From: CAJQQY01 sp045106765
GTDB taxonomy: Bacteria; Bacteroidota; Bacteroidia; Chitinophagales; Saprospiraceae
Assembly: GCA_045106765.1 (NCBI GenBank)
Contig: JBGCFD010000045.1
Coordinates: 31,530-95,529, forward strand
DNA length: 64,000 nucleotides
Direction of reading: 5' to 3'
Below the pieces are notes generated by a model. That model had not been told where the DNA came from. It did not search any database and was given only the letters and a program-made list of their open reading frames with translations. Each line of letters starts with the position of its first letter. The stretch's first letter is position 1. Positions 55,631 through 64,000 of this stretch are shown here, in pieces. The position numbers and the translations under genes were made by a program.

Positions 55631-57502
55631 TTATCTTTTGCTTCTAGCAATAATTTTTTGAGAAAGCACTTCGTCATTAACATAGCTCACCACATAATAC
55701 ATTTTACCCGCAGGCAAATTCAACTCTTGTTTCCAATGCCCCAGTTCCTCAGATGGTTTGACATATTTTTCAAAAATCAAATTCCCTTCCGAACCATAAA
55801 CTCGAATCGAAGCATCTGACTCCGCAGGCTTCAATAAACTTAAAGTGAATTGTCCATCATTTGGATTAGGAAAAACTTGCAAATCTACATTTTTAGGAGA
55901 ACCAATTAATACCGAGCGAACATCTGAATATTCGAATTTTTCATCAAAATCCATTTGCTTAAGGCGATAATAATTATGACCAATCATAGGTCGGTCATCA
56001 ATAAAAGAATAAAATTGAAATTCATTCGTAGTACCATGACCTCCTATAAAGTCAATGAATTCCCAATTAGTACCATCAGTACTTCTTTCTATTTCGAAGC
56101 CGAGGTTATTGAGTTCAGAGGCAGTTTGCCAATTGAGCGTAACCTCTTTGTCATTAGATGTTTCTACTTGGAAATTTACTAACTCTACAGGCAATGCAGA
56201 TGCTTCCGTTACTTCAATTTGATCTATTGCTAATTCTCCTAAGGATGCTTCATTTATAGCATCAAATCTTAACCAAAGTTGAGTATTAGTTCCAGTAGCG
56301 ATGTCAAAAGTAAAGGTTGCAAAATCTAAGGTTAATGCAGTACCTGACTCAATTCCTCCCTCACGAATTTCTAAATCAGGAGTGGTGACAGGTTCAAAGA
56401 AGATACCTGTGTAATAGTTTAAATTATTGAATGCGTATAACATTTTCATTCCTTCCGTACCTTCCCAGTTAGTACCTTGTGTAGCTGCATACATAGTTGA
56501 AACAGTTGCATTATCAATACCAGAAATATCAATAGGGCCAAATACTATTCTTTTCGTCGTAAATCCAGTACCAGTAACACAAGTTCCAGGACTACCATTC
56601 ATTACATTATCAAGACTTTCAGCAGCCCAATAATGTGTACCCATTTCTCCTGCGAAATCTGAAGATGAACTTGTTCCAACTCCGTTTATGTCAACGTCAG
56701 AAGCACGGGCAAAGTAATCTGTAGAACTACAAATTATATTAGCTTGAGGCCTATAGGTTATTTCTTTGGGGTCTCCATCTTCAAATGTTACGATATAAGG
56801 AAGGGAAGAAGCTCCTACATTTACTTCAATCTGATCAATTGCTAATTCTTCTGAGGCTCCTTCATTTGTGGCAGTATATTTTAACCAAAGTTGAGTATTA
56901 GTTCCAGTAGCGATGTCAAAAGTAAAGGGTGCAAAATTTAAGGTTAATGCAGTACCTGTTTCAACTCCTCCCTCACGGAGTTCTGTATCAGGAGTGGAGG
57001 CAGGAGCAAAGAAGATACCTGTGTTATAGGTTGAATTATCGAATGAGTATGCCATACTCATTCCTTCCGTACCTTCCCAGTTAGTACCTTGTCTAGCTGC
57101 ATACATAGTTGAAACAATTGCATTATCAATAGTAGAAATATCAATAGGGCCAAATACTATATTTTTAGTCGTCTGTCCTGCACCAGAATCACAGGTTCCA
57201 GGACTACCATTCACTATATCATCAAGACTTTCAGCGGCCCAATAATGTGTACCCATTTCTCCTGCGAAATCTGAAGATGAACTTGTTCCAACTCCGTTTA
57301 TGTCAAAGTCAGAAGCACGGCCAAAGTAATCTACTGAACTACAAACTATGTTAGCATCAGGCGTATAGGTTGATTCATTGGGGTCTCCATCTTCAAATGT
57401 TACGATATAAGGGATTTGACTAATTAGTTGAGAAGAATTAATTAGGAAGAAAAGAAATACTAAAATGAATGAAGTTGTTCTTAGTGTAAATATTTTATTC
57501 AT
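55631..57502 (-). CDS. T9SS-exported protein with two near-identical 205-residue modules
   Basis: 623 residues with a signal peptide (to about 29, SQLISQ). Residues 30-235 and 237-440 are tandem repeats beginning PYIVTFEDGDP and ending LWL(K/R)…ELAIDQIEV, each with GEMGTHYWAAESLD and GTNWEGTEGM. The two are highly similar at DNA level, so the duplication is recent or kept uniform by conversion. Then a Fn3-like ALPVELVNFQVETSNDKEVT…LNNLGFEIERS segment typical before Bacteroidota sorting tails, and a T9SS domain from about 540 (DLQVFPNPNDGQFTLSL). No catalytic motif recognised. Its promoter region faces the left AAACGGACAT array, 93 bp upstream. Confidence 0.82.
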   Translation of the reverse strand: MNKIFTLRTTSFILVFLFFLINSSQLISQIPYIVTFEDGDPNESTYTPDANIVCSSVDYFGRASDFDINGVGTSSSSDFAGEMGTHYWAAESLDDIVNGSPGTCDSGAGQTTKNIVFGPIDISTIDNAIVSTMYAARQGTNWEGTEGMSMAYSFDNSTYNTGIFFAPASTPDTELREGGVETGTALTLNFAPFTFDIATGTNTQLWLKYTATNEGASEELAIDQIEVNVGASSLPYIVTFEDGDPKEITYRPQANIICSSTDYFARASDVDINGVGTSSSSDFAGEMGTHYWAAESLDNVMNGSPGTCVTGTGFTTKRIVFGPIDISGIDNATVSTMYAATQGTNWEGTEGMKMLYAFNNLNYYTGIFFEPVTTPDLEIREGGIESGTALTLDFATFTFDIATGTNTQLWLRFDAINEASLGELAIDQIEVTEASALPVELVNFQVETSNDKEVTLNWQTASELNNLGFEIERSTDGTNWEFIDFIGGHGTTNEFQFYSFIDDRPMIGHNYYRLKQMDFDEKFEYSDVRSVLIGSPKNVDLQVFPNPNDGQFTLSLLKPAESDASIRVYGSEGNLIFEKYVKPSEELGHWKQELNLPAGKMYYVVSYVNDEVLSQKIIARSKR

Positions 57503-57594
57503 GTGTATATAATTGAAAGATTTAAAATTTAGAGTTTACAGAAAAGTAAAATCTGTTGGTTAATTAATAATGATTCAAATGTAGCGGAGACCAA

Positions 57595-57684
57595 TGTGGT
57601 GATGCGGACATATAACTACCAAAAACGGACATTTTGTTTTTTACCTGTCAAAAACGGACATATAGGTGTGGTGAAACGGACAAG
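57595..57684. promoter_or_regulatory. Left AAACGGACAT array (four copies)
   Basis: Four CGGACA cores begin at 57605, 57626, 57655 and 57677 (spacing 21, 29, 22), the middle two as CAAAAACGGACAT-type. The outer boundary is TGTGGTGA at 57595. The array lies between the divergently transcribed T9SS gene (start 57502) and the hybrid regulator (start 57994). A mirror-image array lies at 62164-62252. The 21-22-bp pairing matches tandem AraC-family half-sites; binding by the adjacent regulator is inference. Confidence 0.6.
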
Positions 57685-57993
57685 AAGAATGAAAAGGCTA
57701 ATAAAGACAAGGGGTGTAGATGATTGGAGAGAATGTGTGTGTTGTGAAAAAAAGAAAAGGGAAATCTCGAAAAACAGGAAATATTTAATCAAATCATATA
57801 TTTATAGCTGGAACAATTTCTTTGTTTCGACGTTTTTTAATAAGTTTAATTTTTAATTCCAAATTGTGTGCTTATTCTCAAATTTGGATTGTTGGCATCA
57901 AATAAAACAACCACTCTCGATCTTTAATTCGAAGGATCTAACTGTTCCCAATTTTTTTTTAATGAATTCAAATAAATTAACCATAAATTAACT

Positions 57994-60900
57994 ATGTTCA
58001 ATTTGAACATTAAATTAAGCCTATTTTTTAGCTACTTCTTTTTTCTTTCCTTTTGGCAAATGCACGCCCAAGAGCACATTATCGATGTTCAACAATTCGG
58101 CGTAGAAGAAGGACTCTTACACCGCAAAGTCAACACAATTTTCGAAGATAAAAATGGATTAATTTGGTTAGGTGGCGATCAAGGATTACAACGCTATGAT
58201 GGACATGAATTCAAATCTTGGACCAAAACAAATCGAGCTAATTTAACTTATAAAATCATTTCCATTGGACAAGATGATGCTGGATGGCTTTGGCTTTGGA
58301 ATGGAGAAGAAATGGAATTTGTTTTTTTACATTCCGAGACAGAGGAGATTTTGACAACCGAAGAACGTTTTGGTAATGATTTCCCTCTTGTTCAAATAAA
58401 TGCAAGCCCAAATGGAAACTGGGAAGGAGGAAGTAAAAACTTGGCCGTTTCAAGTCAAGGAAAACTTCTTTTTACGACGACTAATGGTGAATTAATTTCG
58501 TATGATAGCAAACAGGGTTTCCAATTTAAAAAAATAGAAAATGAAATTTCTTGTAGAATATTATTAATAGATGATCAAGATCATTTGTGGACGACTGTTG
58601 TAAATGAAGGTATTTATAAATTAAATATAGAAGGTGAAATATTAAAGTTTTTTCCAATCAAAAAGGGATATACTGCGGGGAATTTTTCAACTAGAAATGG
58701 AAAAATTTACTTTACTTATTTTCCTTCCAATCGACTTAATACAGGTACTCTTTATGAAATTGACTCCAATGATGAGATGAATTCCATAGCAAATCATTCC
58801 TTTGGTTTGATGATGAATAACCTTTATTGGGGTAAGAGTGATATAGGTTGGGAAATGTATGATTCTTTGGATAGTCTACCTTTACATATAATTAAAAAAT
58901 CAGATTTCGATTTATCTCTTACTGAAAATGCTATTCCATATGTTGATTCAAAAGAAAGGATATGGACATATGGACAATATGGATTAAGTAAAATAGAGAT
59001 TCGACCAAGTAAATTCCGAAAACACTTTTCGTTTGAAACAGAGGAAGCAAAACCAATAAGAAATTCAGCACGAGGAATTTGGGTAGATCAAGACACTATA
59101 TTTGTAAATATGGAGCATAGTCATTTTATTCGATTGGATAAAAATGATTCTAAAAATTGGCAAATTCTAAATGAAGAGAATGCTGCTGCTGCTGTTAGAC
59201 CTTTGCTGAGAAATGAAGATGGAACTTTTTGGGTTGGAACTTCTTTTTCTATCCAAAAAATAAATCGTGATGGAAAATTATTGGAGAAATTTGATACGGA
59301 GCAAAAAAGTATAATTGGGATGACTGGAATATGGTCTTTGTTTAAAGATAAAAATGAAAAAATTTGGATCGGAGGAGGAGGTAGCTTAGGATTTAAAAAT
59401 AAGAGTGAAGATAAAACCCATATTTTTCAATCAAAGGACGATCCAACCAACTTTACCAAACGAAGAGGTGCCATCCAAAATATGATTCCTACCAAAAATG
59501 GTAAAGTCTGGTTTTGTTCTTTGTCGGGTTTATATTTATTTGATCCTATCGAAGAAAAAATATTAGCTCGATATGCTATTGATGAAAAAGGATCGAATTA
59601 TTTGCCTTCCGATATTTTTTATTATTTGTATGAAGATAATGATGGAATAAAATGGATTGGCACTAGTGATGGTTTGATTCGCTGGGATCAAAATGCAACA
59701 ACAGATTCTCAGTTCAAATTATTTACGCGTAATGATGGACTTTCTAATAATGTCATTTATGCGATTTTTGAAGATCAACATAATCGACTTTGGTTGAGTA
59801 GTGACTATGGAATTATGTCTTTTGACAAAACCACTTTTGATGTAAAAACTTATTTGGAAAAAGATGGAATCTCACATCATGAGTTCAATCGAACTTCTCA
59901 ATTTCAATCGAAAGATGGAACCATTTACTTTGGAGGGTTAAATGGAATCACTAGTTTTCATCCTGATGATTTTATTCAACAGAAAAAAGATCAAGCAAAA
60001 ATGTTGATTTCAGGTTATGAAATTTTTGATGGAAAAACAGAAACATTAGTTGATCGAGTCGGAGAATTGAGACAATCGAAAACGATTAATTTTTATCCTT
60101 CAGATCGTTTTTTTAGAATAAAATTCGCGCTTCCATCTTACGAAGATTTGGACAAGATTTTATATGGTTGGAAAATGGAAGGAGTAGATGCTGATTGGAA
60201 TTTTCAAAAAGGAAATACACTTCAATTTGGAGCATTACCGTACGGAACACATACTTTAAGGATCAAAGGGCAAAGTTCCACAGGAGGCTGGTCACCACAT
60301 GAATTGGCAATAAAAGTCAATGTTTTCAAGCCTTTTTACTTGCAGTTTTGGTTTTTGGCATTAGGTGTTTTTAGTTTAGTTGCTGGTGCATTTCTATTTT
60401 ATAAAATAAGAACCAGTCAATTTTTACAACAAAAAGAAATCTTAGAAACTGAAATTCAGAAAGCAACTCAACAAATTCAAAATGATAAATCCATCATTGA
60501 AGCTGATAAAATAACAATAGAATTACAAGCTGAAGAACTCAAGGAATTAGACAAATTGAAGTCTCGATTTTTTGCTAATGTTTCGCATGAGTTACGAACG
60601 CCTTTGACTTTGATGTTAGGGCCAATTAGTTCTGCCATCAAAAGAGGAGAATTGTCTAATCGTGATTTTACTTTATTAAAAACCGCACAACAAAATGGAC
60701 AAGACCTTCTAAAATTAATTGCAGCCATTCTTGATTTGTCCAAAATGGAATCAGGTAAAATGGAATTGGAAGAAACACCTGAATTACTTTTTCCATTGGT
60801 GCGACGCATTGCTAGTAATTTTGAATCTCATGCACAAAGGGGAGGAGTGCAGTTTAATTTTAAATATGATGCAGAGCAAGATTTGCAAGTCGAAGTGGAT

Positions 60901-62139
60901 AAAGGAAAGCTAGAGATCATCTTGAATAATTTACTTTCCAATGCTGTGAAGTTTACACCAGCAGGAGGAAAAATTTCAATAGAGGTGGAAGACTTAAAAA
61001 GCAAATTAAAGATTACTGTTTCTGATTCAGGCAGAGGAATTCACTTTGACGATTTGCCTCATGTCTTTGATCGTTTTTATCAATCCAAACAACCCGATGC
61101 ACCAACTGAAGGAGGAACAGGAATTGGTTTGGCGTTGTCGCAAGAGTTTGTTAAAATGATGAATGGAAAAATCTGGGTCGAAAGTGAATTTGGAAATGGA
61201 GCAACATTCTTATTTGAGATTCCTCGAAAAGAAGTGCTAGGAATGGTGGAAACGGAAAAAATGGAAGAAGAAGAAATTGTTGCGATGCCTGTTTTGGAAA
61301 TTTTGGAAAATAAGCAGTTAGATAAAAATAAGCAATCGACCATTTTAATAGTCGAAGATAATCATAGTCTTCGTCAATATTTGGAAACGATTTTATCCAA
61401 TGATTTTAATGTGTTGACTGCGGTGAATGGACAGGTAGCAATGGATGTTCTGACCAATGCAAAAAAAGCATTAACTGATGATGAAGGGAAACAACTTATG
61501 CCGCAACTTATCTTAAGTGATATCATGATGCCTATCATGGATGGATTTCAATTATTAGAAACAGTCAAAGCAAAGGAAGATTTATCTCATTTGCCGATGG
61601 TAATGTTGACTGCACGTGCGGATATTAAAGATAAATTAAAAGCATTACGAATTGGAGTAGATGATTATTTATTAAAACCATTTGAAGAAGATGAGTTACT
61701 GGTTCGCATTCATAATTTATTGAAAAATTATCAGCAGCGAATCCAAGCTGTGGAAGATTTGTCTGATAAAAAAGAAGAGACAAAAGAAGCACCTCCAACT
61801 CCAATCATTTCTAGAGCAGATCAAAAATGGTTAGATAAATTGGAGAAAATTTTGAGAAAAGAATTATCAAATAGTCAATATTCGATGAGTAACTTAGCTC
61901 ATGATTTAGATTTGAGCGAACGACAACTTCGTCGTCGAATCAAACAACTTATTGGAATCACGCCTGCACAATATTTAAAAGAAACTCGCCTACACCAAGC
62001 ACGTGAACTGTTAGAAAACAAAAAGTATAAAACCATTGCTAAAACAGCTTCTGCAGTTGGTTTTCAAGATGTACGTACTTTTTCTCGTAATTTTTCTGCT
62101 CATTTTGGGAAAAAACCTTCTGGTTATATAATTAATTGA
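57994..62139 (+). CDS. Hybrid two-component system (propeller sensor, kinase, receiver, AraC output)
   Basis: 1381 residues. Signal peptide to about 26 (QMHAQ), then Reg_prop propeller repeats (DKNGLIWLGGDQGLQRYDG, DGIKWIGTSDGLIRWD, HNRLWLSSDYGIM) to about 700, a Y_Y_Y domain to about 775, and one TM at 780-805. A coiled segment follows, then HisKA with NVSHELRTPLTLMLGP (His865) and HATPase (NNLLSNAVKFTPAGG, DSGRGI, GGTGIGLALSQEF). Receiver with Asp1176 in LSDIMMPIMDGF and KP at LLLKPFEEDE. AraC-type HTH_18 from about 1285 (LAHDLDLSERQLRRRIKQLI, VGFQDVRTFSRNFSAHFGKKPS). Such HTCS sense oligosaccharides or related ligands in the periplasm and activate nearby secreted or uptake genes. No SusC/D pair is present here. 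Confidence 0.95.
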   Translation: MFNLNIKLSLFFSYFFFLSFWQMHAQEHIIDVQQFGVEEGLLHRKVNTIFEDKNGLIWLGGDQGLQRYDGHEFKSWTKTNRANLTYKIISIGQDDAGWLWLWNGEEMEFVFLHSETEEILTTEERFGNDFPLVQINASPNGNWEGGSKNLAVSSQGKLLFTTTNGELISYDSKQGFQFKKIENEISCRILLIDDQDHLWTTVVNEGIYKLNIEGEILKFFPIKKGYTAGNFSTRNGKIYFTYFPSNRLNTGTLYEIDSNDEMNSIANHSFGLMMNNLYWGKSDIGWEMYDSLDSLPLHIIKKSDFDLSLTENAIPYVDSKERIWTYGQYGLSKIEIRPSKFRKHFSFETEEAKPIRNSARGIWVDQDTIFVNMEHSHFIRLDKNDSKNWQILNEENAAAAVRPLLRNEDGTFWVGTSFSIQKINRDGKLLEKFDTEQKSIIGMTGIWSLFKDKNEKIWIGGGGSLGFKNKSEDKTHIFQSKDDPTNFTKRRGAIQNMIPTKNGKVWFCSLSGLYLFDPIEEKILARYAIDEKGSNYLPSDIFYYLYEDNDGIKWIGTSDGLIRWDQNATTDSQFKLFTRNDGLSNNVIYAIFEDQHNRLWLSSDYGIMSFDKTTFDVKTYLEKDGISHHEFNRTSQFQSKDGTIYFGGLNGITSFHPDDFIQQKKDQAKMLISGYEIFDGKTETLVDRVGELRQSKTINFYPSDRFFRIKFALPSYEDLDKILYGWKMEGVDADWNFQKGNTLQFGALPYGTHTLRIKGQSSTGGWSPHELAIKVNVFKPFYLQFWFLALGVFSLVAGAFLFYKIRTSQFLQQKEILETEIQKATQQIQNDKSIIEADKITIELQAEELKELDKLKSRFFANVSHELRTPLTLMLGPISSAIKRGELSNRDFTLLKTAQQNGQDLLKLIAAILDLSKMESGKMELEETPELLFPLVRRIASNFESHAQRGGVQFNFKYDAEQDLQVEVDKGKLEIILNNLLSNAVKFTPAGGKISIEVEDLKSKLKITVSDSGRGIHFDDLPHVFDRFYQSKQPDAPTEGGTGIGLALSQEFVKMMNGKIWVESEFGNGATFLFEIPRKEVLGMVETEKMEEEEIVAMPVLEILENKQLDKNKQSTILIVEDNHSLRQYLETILSNDFNVLTAVNGQVAMDVLTNAKKALTDDEGKQLMPQLILSDIMMPIMDGFQLLETVKAKEDLSHLPMVMLTARADIKDKLKALRIGVDDYLLKPFEEDELLVRIHNLLKNYQQRIQAVEDLSDKKEETKEAPPTPIISRADQKWLDKLEKILRKELSNSQYSMSNLAHDLDLSERQLRRRIKQLIGITPAQYLKETRLHQARELLENKKYKTIAKTASAVGFQDVRTFSRNFSAHFGKKPSGYIIN

Positions 62140-62163
62140 CAATCAACATATTACGATTATTTT

Positions 62164-62252
62164 ATGTCCGTTCTTGGCACCTAAATGTCCGTTTTAACTC
62201 TTTGGATATTCGCAATGTCCGTTTTTGGTACCTCCCTGTCCGATTCACCACA
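62164..62252. promoter_or_regulatory. Right AAACGGACAT array (four copies, mirror orientation)
   Basis: On the minus strand CGGACA cores begin at 62242, 62221, 62191 and 62170 (spacing 21, 30, 21), almost the same as the left array. The outermost 39 bp, from 62252 inward (TGTGGTGAATCGGACAG…), match the left array at about 32 positions. It starts 25 bp after the regulator stop and lies upstream of the secreted-protein gene at 62466. Confidence 0.6.
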
Positions 62253-62335
62253 ACAAGTTTGCCCACCTTTGAAATTGTAAAGAGGATAACAAATTCCTTT
62301 AGAGTTTTAACTTCCTCTTTATATAACTCAGTTGG

Positions 62336-62374
62336 CAAAAGCCGCCCATGTGAAGTAGGCGGGCGGCTTTTTTT
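62336..62374 (+). terminator. GC-rich rho-independent terminator
   Basis: AAAGCCGCCC pairs with GGGCGGCTTT, followed by TTTTT. Unusually GC-rich for this window. It lies between the right array and the next gene, so it may end the regulator transcript, or act as an attenuator for the gene at 62466. Confidence 0.85.
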
Positions 62375-62465
62375 ACATACTTATCAGAATAGAGAAAACA
62401 ACTTTTCTTAAAAATCAGGAGGCATTTTAATTAATCAATTTATTGACCTTAAAAACATTTTAAAA

Positions 62466-63812
62466 ATGAAAAATTTAATTACAATTAATGCGGTAAACTT
62501 CAAAAATGATTTACCTCTAAATTTCAAAAACGGTCTATTATTCTTAACCTTATTCTTATGCTCTACAATGGCAATTAGTCAAAAATTAATTACCGGAGAA
62601 ATTATTCCTAAAAATATTGAAGGGAAGGTATTAATGATAAAAAACGTAGACAATAGCGATTACTATTGGCATTCAAACCCACCTACAAAAACAGATAATG
62701 GAAATAGTATTTACCTTAAAGAGAAAACAAACTCAAATTTTAGTAAGTGGGTTTTTTTTCATGTCGGAACGGATGAATTTGGTAATAACGGAAATCCTAG
62801 ACATTATTATACCATTGCAAATTATGCAACAGGGTCTCTTATTAATACTCTCGGTGATCAGGTAGATCCTGGGGATGATTATTACGTAGGTTTTACAGTA
62901 AACAACAGATTTGATATGCCATGGCGGAAGAATGACCAAGTTTTTTATTTAGAAGAATCTTCGTCTGGTAAATATAAAATTATACCTAATTATAACTCTG
63001 ATTTATCAATAGCGGGTCCAAAGTATCTTCTAGAAGCTGGATTTTCATCATCGATCAATACCACCATAGGTCTAATTAACAGAGATGAGTATAATAAAAA
63101 ATTAATTTATAATAATCTTATAAGAATGACGCATCATTCAAAAATTGAGCCTAATGCAGAGCTTTGGAATTTTGAAATTCAATCTGAAACTATTCCAGTT
63201 CCACAGGTACAGAAGGCAACGAATAATTTAATAGTTACAACTCCAAATTGGAATAGTACATTATCTCCTAGCGATAGTCAATTACCAGGATTCAAGACTG
63301 TAGGGAAGACAACAATACCCTATTTTAAAGTGAAAAATGATTTTTTAAAATTTCATACAGCAATAAAAGAAACTCCATATTATACTTTGGAACGTCAACA
63401 AAGGTATACCCTTAAATCAAGGTTAGAAAATTGTGGAACAGGACCAATAACAAAAAAACATTCTTATACTACTGGTTTTTCCTCAACACAATCTCAGAGT
63501 TTTGCTACTCATTTAGGAATTAAAATTGGACTTTCGGAGACAGCTGGTATGGAAGGAGAATCAACAACTATAAGTGCAGAAGTTTCAACGGATTTTACAT
63601 GGAATTGGACTACTTCTACTACATCTAATCAAAGTGAAATGGATGAAATAGATTATACAATAGAGCCTTATAATATTATGTATTTGTGGCAAATTCATGA
63701 AAAATTTCTAGTATTTCCATATGGACAAAATAAACCAATTAAGGCTTGGATATTGCCTGTCGAACATACTAGTAAATCTACAGTAAAATGTACCAATAAT
63801 CCTAATAGGTAA
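62466..63812 (+). CDS. Secreted protein, possible beta-trefoil plus aerolysin-like pore-forming domain
   Basis: 448 residues. The hydrophobic signal segment lies at about 22-38 (GLLFLTLFLCSTMAISQ); a later Met start could shorten the N-terminus, but the ATG at 62466 is the annotated choice. Residues 40-240: beta-rich, lectin-like spacing (GKVLMIKNVDNSDYYWHS, RHYYTIANYATGSLINT, WNFEI) that could be a trefoil. Residues 290-435: long strands with a Ser/Thr-rich amphipathic stretch (TTGFSSTQSQSFATHLGIKI, ESTTISAEVSTDFTWNWTTS) followed by YTIEPYNIMYLWQIHEKFLV, the pattern of ETX/MTX2-aerolysin-type toxins. The assignment is from pattern only. No T9SS tail. Located beside the hybrid regulator and its right array. 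Confidence 0.5.
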   Translation: MKNLITINAVNFKNDLPLNFKNGLLFLTLFLCSTMAISQKLITGEIIPKNIEGKVLMIKNVDNSDYYWHSNPPTKTDNGNSIYLKEKTNSNFSKWVFFHVGTDEFGNNGNPRHYYTIANYATGSLINTLGDQVDPGDDYYVGFTVNNRFDMPWRKNDQVFYLEESSSGKYKIIPNYNSDLSIAGPKYLLEAGFSSSINTTIGLINRDEYNKKLIYNNLIRMTHHSKIEPNAELWNFEIQSETIPVPQVQKATNNLIVTTPNWNSTLSPSDSQLPGFKTVGKTTIPYFKVKNDFLKFHTAIKETPYYTLERQQRYTLKSRLENCGTGPITKKHSYTTGFSSTQSQSFATHLGIKIGLSETAGMEGESTTISAEVSTDFTWNWTTSTTSNQSEMDEIDYTIEPYNIMYLWQIHEKFLVFPYGQNKPIKAWILPVEHTSKSTVKCTNNPNR

Positions 63813-63911
63813 AAAATTAGGTTAAAATCTGAGCTAAACCGCTGGCGCTACCTCTTCGAGCTACAGTACCGACACAAGTCGTATTAGAAAAAGAATATAT
63901 TTACTTAAAAG

Positions 63912-64000
63912 ATGAATACCAATTTTTCACCTGAGACTATTGACACTACTACAACTCAAAAAAGATATGTCAGTCGTAAACGAAATGATTTCAATGATTT
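63912..64000 (+). CDS. Partial gene running off the window edge
   Basis: Open from ATG 63912 to the right edge (MNTNFSPETIDTTTTQKRYV…). Hydrophilic Thr-rich start, no signal peptide. Too short to identify. Confidence 0.4.
   Translation, partial: MNTNFSPETIDTTTTQKRYVSRKRNDFND

Noticed and set aside
57596..57856. 86-codon open frame across the left array
   Set aside because: It begins inside the repeated AAACGGACAT sites, has no recognisable start context and encodes low-complexity basic sequence; the array explains the region better.
57595..62252. CRISPR-like array around the hybrid regulator
   Set aside because: The repeated cores are about 11 bp with 10-20 bp between them, only four per side and inverted between sides; this is not a repeat-spacer array and no cas gene is near.
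62136..62411. 91-codon open frame across the right array and terminator
   Set aside because: Runs through the mirror array and a GC-rich terminator stem; it repeats translated array sequence and shows no domain.
62417..62428. AGGAGG as a ribosome-binding site
   Set aside because: No start codon lies within 5-12 bp downstream, and Bacteroidota use such sites weakly; the gene starts about 45 bp later.

Overview
The window is AT-rich DNA from a Bacteroidota bacterium, most likely a Saprospiraceae-like or related gliding or particle-degrading lineage. Evidence: many secreted proteins end in type IX secretion (T9SS) type A sorting domains (PNPAS/PNPN followed by a short beta domain); one gene is a hybrid two-component system with a propeller sensor and AraC output; -7 promoter elements of the TAnnTTTG type occur; intergenic DNA carries many palindromic repeats. 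Lineage is inferred from these features only. No rRNA, tRNA, CRISPR array or autonomous transposase was seen.

Layout. 1-7.9 kb: the end of a class III nucleotide cyclase, an HNH protein, a methyltransferase, a DUF6624-like secreted protein, a histidine kinase/response regulator pair, a zinc-ribbon protein, a TMEM175-like channel and a secreted serine hydrolase. 8-24 kb: mostly housekeeping and accessory genes: two GNAT acetyltransferases, an Asp-box lipoprotein, ettA, an unusual double-AAA+ Clp-like ATPase, an endonuclease V-like protein, an SGNH hydrolase, folK next to a deoxynucleoside kinase, two DinB-superfamily proteins, a TetR regulator with an alpha/beta hydrolase, and a 2OG-Fe(II) oxygenase fused to WD40-like repeats.

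24.3-41.3 kb is a block of giant T9SS cargo proteins. Two are tandem paralogues with a clan GH-A-like glycosidase module followed by HYR and C-type-lectin-like domains; one of these also carries a Kazal domain. A third lacks the glycosidase. A fourth is a leucine-rich/L-domain protein. A collapsed pseudogene copy of the fourth and a MITE lie just upstream of it. 41.4-50 kb: an Old Yellow Enzyme homologue, hypothetical proteins, NlpC/P60 and SleB wall hydrolases, a lectin-CAP fusion and a SulP transporter. 50.5-55.4 kb: a DUF1697 gene overlapping a leucine-rich repeat gene that is followed by a second DUF1697 tail (a recombination scar), then three envelope-related genes of unknown function.

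55.6-63.8 kb holds the most striking arrangement. A 1381-residue hybrid two-component regulator is flanked by two arrays of an AAACGGACAT-type motif. Each array has four copies with near-identical 21/29-30/21-22 bp spacing, and the two are in mirror orientation. Each faces outward toward a secreted-protein gene: a T9SS protein with a duplicated module on the left and a possible beta-trefoil/aerolysin-like protein on the right. The 21-bp period is what tandem AraC-type half-sites use, so this looks like a sensor controlling flanking secreted effectors. The ends of a mobile unit are the main alternative.

Non-coding DNA is rich in repeats: two copies of a 160-bp MITE, five copies of a CACATAGG-type hairpin found downstream of stop codons, and a nested 490-bp palindromic element.
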